A stretch of 18,361 bases of DNA from Solirubrobacterales bacterium. Lineage in GTDB: Bacteria; Actinomycetota; Thermoleophilia; Solirubrobacterales; Solirubrobacteraceae. Of this stretch, positions 14,488 through 18,361 are shown in pieces (positions within the stretch are counted from its first letter, which is position 1; each line of letters starts with the position of its first letter). The stretch covers positions 1-18,361 of the forward strand of contig QHBV01000183.1 in assembly GCA_003244035.1 (NCBI GenBank), in the 5' to 3' direction. The notes beneath the pieces were generated by a model. The model was not told where the DNA came from, did no database searches, and saw only the letters and a list, made by a program, of their open reading frames with translations. A program made the translations under genes and the position numbers.

Positions 14488-15224
14488 ATCCGGGTTGGTT
14501 CGATCGCGAGCCTGAAGATCCATTCGAGTCCATTGTCCGCCAGCCACCTTGGAGCGCGGGGCGTGTGGCCCGAGACGTAGTCGAACAGCGCTCCCACGGT
14601 CCAGACGACGGCGCCGTCGAGACGGTCAGCGTAGCGATCGACCCACAGCTCCTGCTTGGGTGTGCCCATCCCCACGAGCACGATTCGCGGTGCGTGGGCG
14701 TTGATGTCCTCGATCACGCGCTCGTTGTGGGGAGAATCCAGGTCGAAGAAGCCGTGGTGGGCGCCGACGACGTCGAGTCGCGGGTATGAGCGATGCAGGC
14801 GAGCCGCGGCTTCGCGCGCGAATGGGGGCTCGGAGCCGAGCAGGTACATCCGGTGGCCGGCGAGCTCGCACAGCGTCGCCAGGTCCCAGATCCAGTCGGC
14901 GCCGGTCATCCGGTGTGGCACGCACATCTTCAGCACCCGCGCCGCGAGCCGCACGCCGTACCCGTCGCAGTAGATGAGGTCGGCGCGGCGCAGCGCATCG
15001 CCGAGCTCGGGCGTGGCCTGCGACTGGTTGACCACATGCGCGTTGACGTACATCACCCGCCGGGTCGTTTGCTCCGAGGCCCACGTGGAGATCGTCCGCA
15101 GCAGCTCGGCGGGCTGGGCGAGGTCGATCGGGATCTCGAAGATCGCCGACGACGGCCGGGGCGCTGCGAGGACCGGGGCATCGGCGCTCACGTGGTGGGA
15201 TGGTACGCCGCCGTGACGGGCCAC
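14370..15224 (-). CDS. WecG/TagA/CpsF family (GT26) glycosyltransferase
   Basis: 284 residues. GT26 enzymes add ManNAc, ManNAcA or related sugars to an undecaprenyl-diphosphate-linked first sugar during assembly of teichoic-acid linkage units, ECA or exopolysaccharides. Clear family marks are YVNAHVVNQS at about 59-68 (the TxNxxxL/V-type helix), the catalytic-loop YCDGYGV at about 85-91, MTGADW at about 106-111, and GMGTPKQELW near 190. The C-terminal EWIFRLAIEPTRMWRRYLIGN is also typical and acts in membrane attachment in studied members. The GTG at 15224 has a weak GAAAG element about 9 nt upstream; a GTG at 15191 is an alternative. It is divergent from a GT2 gene by 16 bp and its 3' end overlaps the reading frame of the downstream membrane protein. 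Confidence 0.92.
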   Translation of the reverse strand: MARHGGVPSHHVSADAPVLAAPRPSSAIFEIPIDLAQPAELLRTISTWASEQTTRRVMYVNAHVVNQSQATPELGDALRRADLIYCDGYGVRLAARVLKMCVPHRMTGADWIWDLATLCELAGHRMYLLGSEPPFAREAAARLHRSYPRLDVVGAHHGFFDLDSPHNERVIEDINAHAPRIVLVGMGTPKQELWVDRYADRLDGAVVWTVGALFDYVSGHTPRAPRWLADNGLEWIFRLAIEPTRMWRRYLIGNPIFLTRVASEARRQAPAVSPNVAAGTQPSD

Positions 15225-15240
15225 GCGTCATTCTTTCGGT

Positions 15241-16062
15241 GTGGTGGCGCAGCCGCAGATCAGCGTGATCGTTCGTGCCCGAGACGAGGCCGCGAGCATC
15301 GGTCGCTGCCTGGAGCTGATCGGCGCCCAGCAGACCGGTGGGCGCGAGGTCGAGACGATCCTCGTCGACAGCGGCTCACGCGATCGAACGATCGCGATCG
15401 CCGCCGGGCTCGGCGCCCATGTTGTGAGCATCCCGAGGCGCACGTTCACCTTCGGCGGGGCCCTGAACGTAGGCGCCGCCAATGCCCGGGGTGAGGTTCT
15501 GGTGGCGCTCTCGGCGCACGCCTTTCCCCCGGATAGCGGCTGGCTGGCGCGGCTGGCGGCGCCGTTCGCCGACCCGCGCGTGGCCTGCGCCTGCGGGGAT
15601 CGCTATGACCCTGATGGCGCCCGGTTGAGAGTTCGGATCCAGCAGGACATCGCGCACGCACGGGCGCATCCGCAGTGGGGCTACTCCAATGCCGCCGGGG
15701 CGTTCCGCGCGGAGCTGTGGCGAGCGCACCCGTTTCGCACCGACCTGCCCGGCTGCGAGGACAAGGAGTGGGCCGCCTACTGGCTGGCGCGCGGGCACGT
15801 ATGCGCCGTCGATCCGTCGCTGGCGGTCGATCACGACCACTCCCACGACAGCGTGGCCAGCATCTACCGGCGCGCGCGGCGCGAAGCCAAGGGGCTCGCG
15901 ATGTTCCTCGCGCCGGCGCCGTACGGCCTGCGCGAGCTGACCGAGGAGTGGCTCTTCGATCGGCGCTTCTACAGCTCGCGGCTGCGCGCCTGGCTCAGTC
16001 ACCGGCGCGCCGCGCGCCTGCTCGGGGTCTACGCGGGGCGGCGGCGTGGTCGCTCGGCCTAA
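15241..16062 (+). CDS. GT2 family glycosyltransferase (rhamnosyltransferase-like)
   Basis: 273 residues with a GT-A fold. ISVIVRARDEAASI at 7-20 and VDSGSRDRT at 42-50 bind the nucleotide sugar; FTFGGALNVGAANARGE (69-85) matches the FNHGGTRNxG region of rhamnosyltransferase-like GT2 enzymes. The usual DxD position reads LSAHAFPP (90-97), without an aspartate, a variant seen in some members of this branch. GCEDKEW (171-177) supplies the likely catalytic base. A short C-terminal helix region, YRRARREAKGLAMF, could touch the membrane. Two GTG codons open the frame (15241 and 15244). It heads a plus-strand set and lies only 16 bp from the divergent wecG-like gene. Sugar specificity cannot be read from the sequence. 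Confidence 0.88.
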   Translation: MVAQPQISVIVRARDEAASIGRCLELIGAQQTGGREVETILVDSGSRDRTIAIAAGLGAHVVSIPRRTFTFGGALNVGAANARGEVLVALSAHAFPPDSGWLARLAAPFADPRVACACGDRYDPDGARLRVRIQQDIAHARAHPQWGYSNAAGAFRAELWRAHPFRTDLPGCEDKEWAAYWLARGHVCAVDPSLAVDHDHSHDSVASIYRRARREAKGLAMFLAPAPYGLRELTEEWLFDRRFYSSRLRAWLSHRRAARLLGVYAGRRRGRSA

Positions 16063-16084
16063 TCGCCGCCACACTGCCGGAGAC

Positions 16085-17104
16085 ATGCGGCCGCTAGTCG
16101 TCGTCGATGCCCGCGACGCGGGTGCGCCGGAGCTCCGCGGCTGGGGCCGCTACGCCGGCTGCCTGGTGCGGGCGCTGGCAGCAGGCGCGGCGGAGGGGTT
16201 CGAGCTCGACGCGGTCACCAGCGGCGGAGCCGGTCCCGAGGTGGTCTTCGAGCAGCTTCGCCTGCCGCTCCTGCTGGCGCGCCGGCGGGCCGCGCTCGTG
16301 CACGCGACCAACTGCTTCCTGCCGCTGGTCCGCACGTGCCCCGGCGTCGTCACGATCAACGACCTCGCGTTCGAGACCTGGCCCTCGGACTTCGCCACAC
16401 GCACGCGGGTCAAGTACCGAGCGATCGCCCGTCTCGCCGCACGCTCGGCTGAGCGCGTGATCTGCCCCTCCGCATTCACCCGTGAGGACGTCTGCTCGCG
16501 CTACGGCGTTGCTCCCGGGAAGGTGAGGGTGATCCCGGACGCGCCGGCACTGGCGCTCGGCCATCAGCCGGCGCCGGCTGGCCCCTACGTGCTCGCGGTT
16601 GGGGATCTGCGCGCGAAGAAGAACATCGGTGCGCTCGTAGCGGCTTTCGCGTCACTGTGCCGGAGCGACGGTTTCGAGCACCGGCTCGTGCTCGCGGGCG
16701 TCGACTCCGGCGAAGGCCCGCGGCTGCTCGAGCTCGCCGCGGGCGCACCGGTGGAGCTGACCGGCTATGTCGACGACGCCCATCTGGATGCGCTCATGCG
16801 CGGCGCCGAGCTGCTCGTCCACCCCAGCCTGTACGAGGGGTTCGGCCTCGTCGTGCTCGAGGCGATGGCCCGCGCCACGCCCGTGCTCGCCGCGTGCGCG
16901 ACCGCGCTGCCGGAAACCGGCGGCGACGCAGCCGCGTACTTCGATCCGGCTGACCCCGGCGACCTCCGTCGCGTGCTGGGATCGTTGCTCGCAGACGCCG
17001 GCGCGCGCGCCGAGCTCGCCCGCCGCGGCCTGAGCCGGGTCGCCGAGTTCTCCTGGGAGCGGACCGCGCGGGAGACCGGCGCGGTCTACCGGGAGCTGCT
17101 GTGA
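16085..17104 (+). CDS. GT4 family glycosyltransferase (mannosyltransferase B-like)
   Basis: 339 residues from ATG 16085. The order of motifs is that of the MtfB/WbaZ-like GT4 group: GWGRYAGCLVRAL near the N-terminus (the GIGRY-type loop), TINDLAFETWPSDF in the first domain, ICPSAFTREDV, VLAVGDLRAKKNI for nucleotide-sugar binding, and the EX7E motif in YEGFGLVVLEA, followed by TPVLAACATALPE. It should be a cytoplasmic enzyme adding one sugar, perhaps mannose, to a lipid-linked glycan. GTG 16046 would extend it by 13 residues and overlap the previous gene by 17 bp; ATG 16085 is preferred because the conserved first strand follows at once. A GGAG lies very close to the ATG. Its stop overlaps the next GTG start (GTGA). 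Confidence 0.9.
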   Translation: MRPLVVVDARDAGAPELRGWGRYAGCLVRALAAGAAEGFELDAVTSGGAGPEVVFEQLRLPLLLARRRAALVHATNCFLPLVRTCPGVVTINDLAFETWPSDFATRTRVKYRAIARLAARSAERVICPSAFTREDVCSRYGVAPGKVRVIPDAPALALGHQPAPAGPYVLAVGDLRAKKNIGALVAAFASLCRSDGFEHRLVLAGVDSGEGPRLLELAAGAPVELTGYVDDAHLDALMRGAELLVHPSLYEGFGLVVLEAMARATPVLAACATALPETGGDAAAYFDPADPGDLRRVLGSLLADAGARAELARRGLSRVAEFSWERTARETGAVYRELL

Positions 17105-18051
17105 GGACGACGATCCTGCTGATGAGCGTCAACGAGGCCCCGATGCTCGAACGCTCCCTGCCGGCGGCGCTCGCCCAGGGCCCGTCCGCGGAGCTGGTGG
17201 TCGTCGACAACGCCTGCACCGACGCGACCACCGAGCTGGCGCGGCGCCACGGCGCGCGCGCGCTGCGACTGGGCCAGCGCCGGAGCTACGCGGCGGCGAT
17301 CAACGAGGCGCTCGCGCGGACCGGCGGCGAGGCGGTGCTGCTGCTCAACGCCGACTGCTTCCTGCAGCCGGGCTTCCTCGCGGCGGCGCTGCCACGGCTG
17401 TCGGACCCTGACATCGGCTCGGTCGCGCCGAAGCTGCTGCGGGTGAGCGCGGCCGGGGAGAGGCTGGGGCAGATCGACGCGGCCGGGATGTTCGTGGACC
17501 GCCGGCGCAAGAACGGGCTCGTCGGCCATGCCCGGCCCGGGGAGCGATTCGCGCGCTCGGGCGAAGTGTTCGGGGCGGACGGTGCGGCGGCGCTGTATCG
17601 CCGGCAGACGCTCGAGGACTGCGCGCTCTGGGGGCGAGAGGTGCTCGACGAGGACATGGCGCTGTGGGCGTCCGATGCGGATCTTGCGTGGCGCGCGCAG
17701 CTGCTCGGTTGGCGGTGCGTGTACGAGCCGCGTGCGGTCGCTCATCATGTGCGCACCTACAGTCCCTCGACGCGCGCGCGGATGAGTGAGCCGGCGCGGC
17801 GGCTCCAGTTTCGCAACCGCGCGCTGATGATCGTCAAGAACGAGACGGCGGCGGGGCTGCGGCGCGATGGCGCGCTGATCGCCGGTTATGAGCTGCTGGC
17901 GCTCGGGCACGTGCTACTGCGAGAGCGGCATCTGCTTGGCGCCTACCGGGAAGCCGGCGGGCTGCTGGCCGGCGCGCGGCGCCGGCGCAAGCTCGTGCAG
18001 GCGCGCCGTCGAGTGTCACTGCCGCCGTTTGGGTTGACGCCTCCGGAGTAA
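17101..18051 (+). CDS. GT2 family glycosyltransferase (WbbL-like)
   Basis: 316 residues. VVVDNACTDATTE at 33-45 and LLLNADCFLQPGF at 80-92 (the metal-binding N-A-D in the DxD place) are typical of GT2 rhamnosyltransferases such as WbbL. GADGAAALYRR (158-168) and SDADLAWRAQLLGW (191-204, with D192/D194 near the catalytic position) complete the GT-A core. YEPRAVAHHVRTYS and a basic helical C-terminus (240-310, with RNRALMIVKN) match the membrane-associating end of these enzymes. In mycobacteria WbbL adds rhamnose to the linker lipid, but the same fold serves many sugars, so only the class is asserted. The GTG start overlaps the GT4 stop by 4 bp. It is the last gene of the plus-strand set. Confidence 0.9.
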   Translation: MRTTILLMSVNEAPMLERSLPAALAQGPSAELVVVDNACTDATTELARRHGARALRLGQRRSYAAAINEALARTGGEAVLLLNADCFLQPGFLAAALPRLSDPDIGSVAPKLLRVSAAGERLGQIDAAGMFVDRRRKNGLVGHARPGERFARSGEVFGADGAAALYRRQTLEDCALWGREVLDEDMALWASDADLAWRAQLLGWRCVYEPRAVAHHVRTYSPSTRARMSEPARRLQFRNRALMIVKNETAAGLRRDGALIAGYELLALGHVLLRERHLLGAYREAGGLLAGARRRRKLVQARRRVSLPPFGLTPPE

Positions 18052-18061
18052 CGCGCCGGAC

Positions 18062-18085
18062 CGAGCTTGCGCCGCACGAAGCTCG
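18062..18085. terminator. Weak inverted repeat in the 47-bp convergent gap
   Basis: CGAGCTT (18062-18068) pairs with AAGCTCG (18079-18085) around a 10-nt loop, midway between the stops of two convergent genes (18051 and 18099). A bidirectional terminator is expected at such a place, but there is no T-tract on either side, so the call is tentative. Confidence 0.35.
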
Positions 18086-18098
18086 CGCAGCCTCGAGC

Positions 18099-18361
18099 TC
18101 ACTCGCGGCGCTTGGCCACCGCCAGCGCCGAGCGGCCTCGCCGTGCGCTGAGCCAGCGGGCCGGCGCTGCCGCCGCCTCGTCGTAGACGCGCCAGGTCGC
18201 CGCCGCGGCTTGATCCCAGCTCCACGCGAGCGCCGGCGGCGCGGGCCGCCGGGCCGCCTCGGCCGTCACGAGCAGGGCGTCGAGGTCATCGACGTCGTTG
18301 AGCTCGACGCGCCCGCCGAGGACCTCGCGCACGGCGGGGACGTCGCACGCGGCGACCGGGG
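18099..18361 (-). CDS. GT4 family glycosyltransferase, C-terminal end only
   Basis: The minus-strand frame is open from the window edge to a TGA at 18101-18099, leaving the last 87 or so residues of a longer gene. The visible start, PVAACDVPAVREVLGG, corresponds to the segment just after the EX7E motif in GT4 enzymes (the PVxASDxPALREV pattern), and VELNDVDDLDALLVTAEAARR matches the next helix. The conserved W in ALAWSWDQAAAATWRVYDEA is the usual FSWexxAxxxxxvY ending. The catalytic part lies outside the window, so specificity is unknown. It converges with the GT2 gene and continues the glycosyltransferase cluster. Confidence 0.78.
   Translation of the reverse strand, partial: PVAACDVPAVREVLGGRVELNDVDDLDALLVTAEAARRPAPPALAWSWDQAAAATWRVYDEAAAAPARWLSARRGRSALAVAKRRE

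Noticed and set aside
1..18361. tRNA, rRNA, CRISPR array, insertion sequence or phage genes
   Set aside because: No cloverleaf-like segment, regularly spaced repeat, transposase or integrase motif was seen on either strand by reading; a dedicated search was not possible.

Overview
The window is very GC-rich DNA, with almost every third codon position G or C, many GTG starts and densely packed genes. The gene content is an HemQ-type haem enzyme, a PimA-like glycosyltransferase, Wzm/Wzt-type glycan export and many GT2/GT4 enzymes. Together these suggest an actinobacterium, and most plausibly a deep-branching soil lineage such as Thermoleophilia/Solirubrobacterales. That placement is inferred from style and gene content; there is no rRNA or other marker gene here to prove it. 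No tRNA, rRNA, CRISPR array, insertion sequence or phage gene was recognised.

Left part (1-1765, minus strand): a compact redox/haem operon. In transcription order it holds a glutaredoxin, an HemQ-type coproheme decarboxylase, and a ferredoxin-NADP reductase of the thioredoxin-reductase-like type that runs off the window edge. A short divergent gap separates it from a plus-strand gene (1766-4147). That gene fuses a PimA-like GT4 glycosyltransferase to a flippase-like (UPF0104/LPG-synthase-type) membrane domain. Its 3' end overlaps, tail to tail, a minus-strand SF2 helicase (4065-6602) with an unusual acidic insertion and an unrecognised C-terminal third.

Middle part (6603-8848): a 212-bp divergent spacer, then a plus-strand operon of a TlpA/ResA-like thioredoxin lipoprotein, a GNAT acetyltransferase and a GalT-like nucleotidylyltransferase that has lost the usual zinc-binding cysteines.

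Right part (8956-18361): a surface-polysaccharide locus in at least four transcription blocks. The first is a four-gene operon: Wzm-type ABC permease, Wzt-type ATPase with a C-terminal glycan-recognition domain, a small coiled-coil protein of unknown function, and a GT4. All its junctions are 4-bp start/stop overlaps. The second is a minus-strand pair, a WecG/TagA-family (GT26) transferase followed by a large polytopic membrane protein. The third, divergent from it by only 16 bp, is a plus-strand GT2, GT4, GT2 run. The fourth is the 3' end of another minus-strand GT4 at the right edge. A coherent reading is that cytoplasmic transferases build a lipid-linked glycan, Wzt selects the finished chain, and Wzm/Wzt export it. 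The membrane protein could act on lipid-linked sugars outside the membrane. The glycan itself cannot be named from the sequence.

Most block-leading genes lack a convincing Shine-Dalgarno sequence, whereas genes inside blocks are coupled by ATGA/GTGA overlaps. This suggests leaderless or weak-SD initiation at the block starts.
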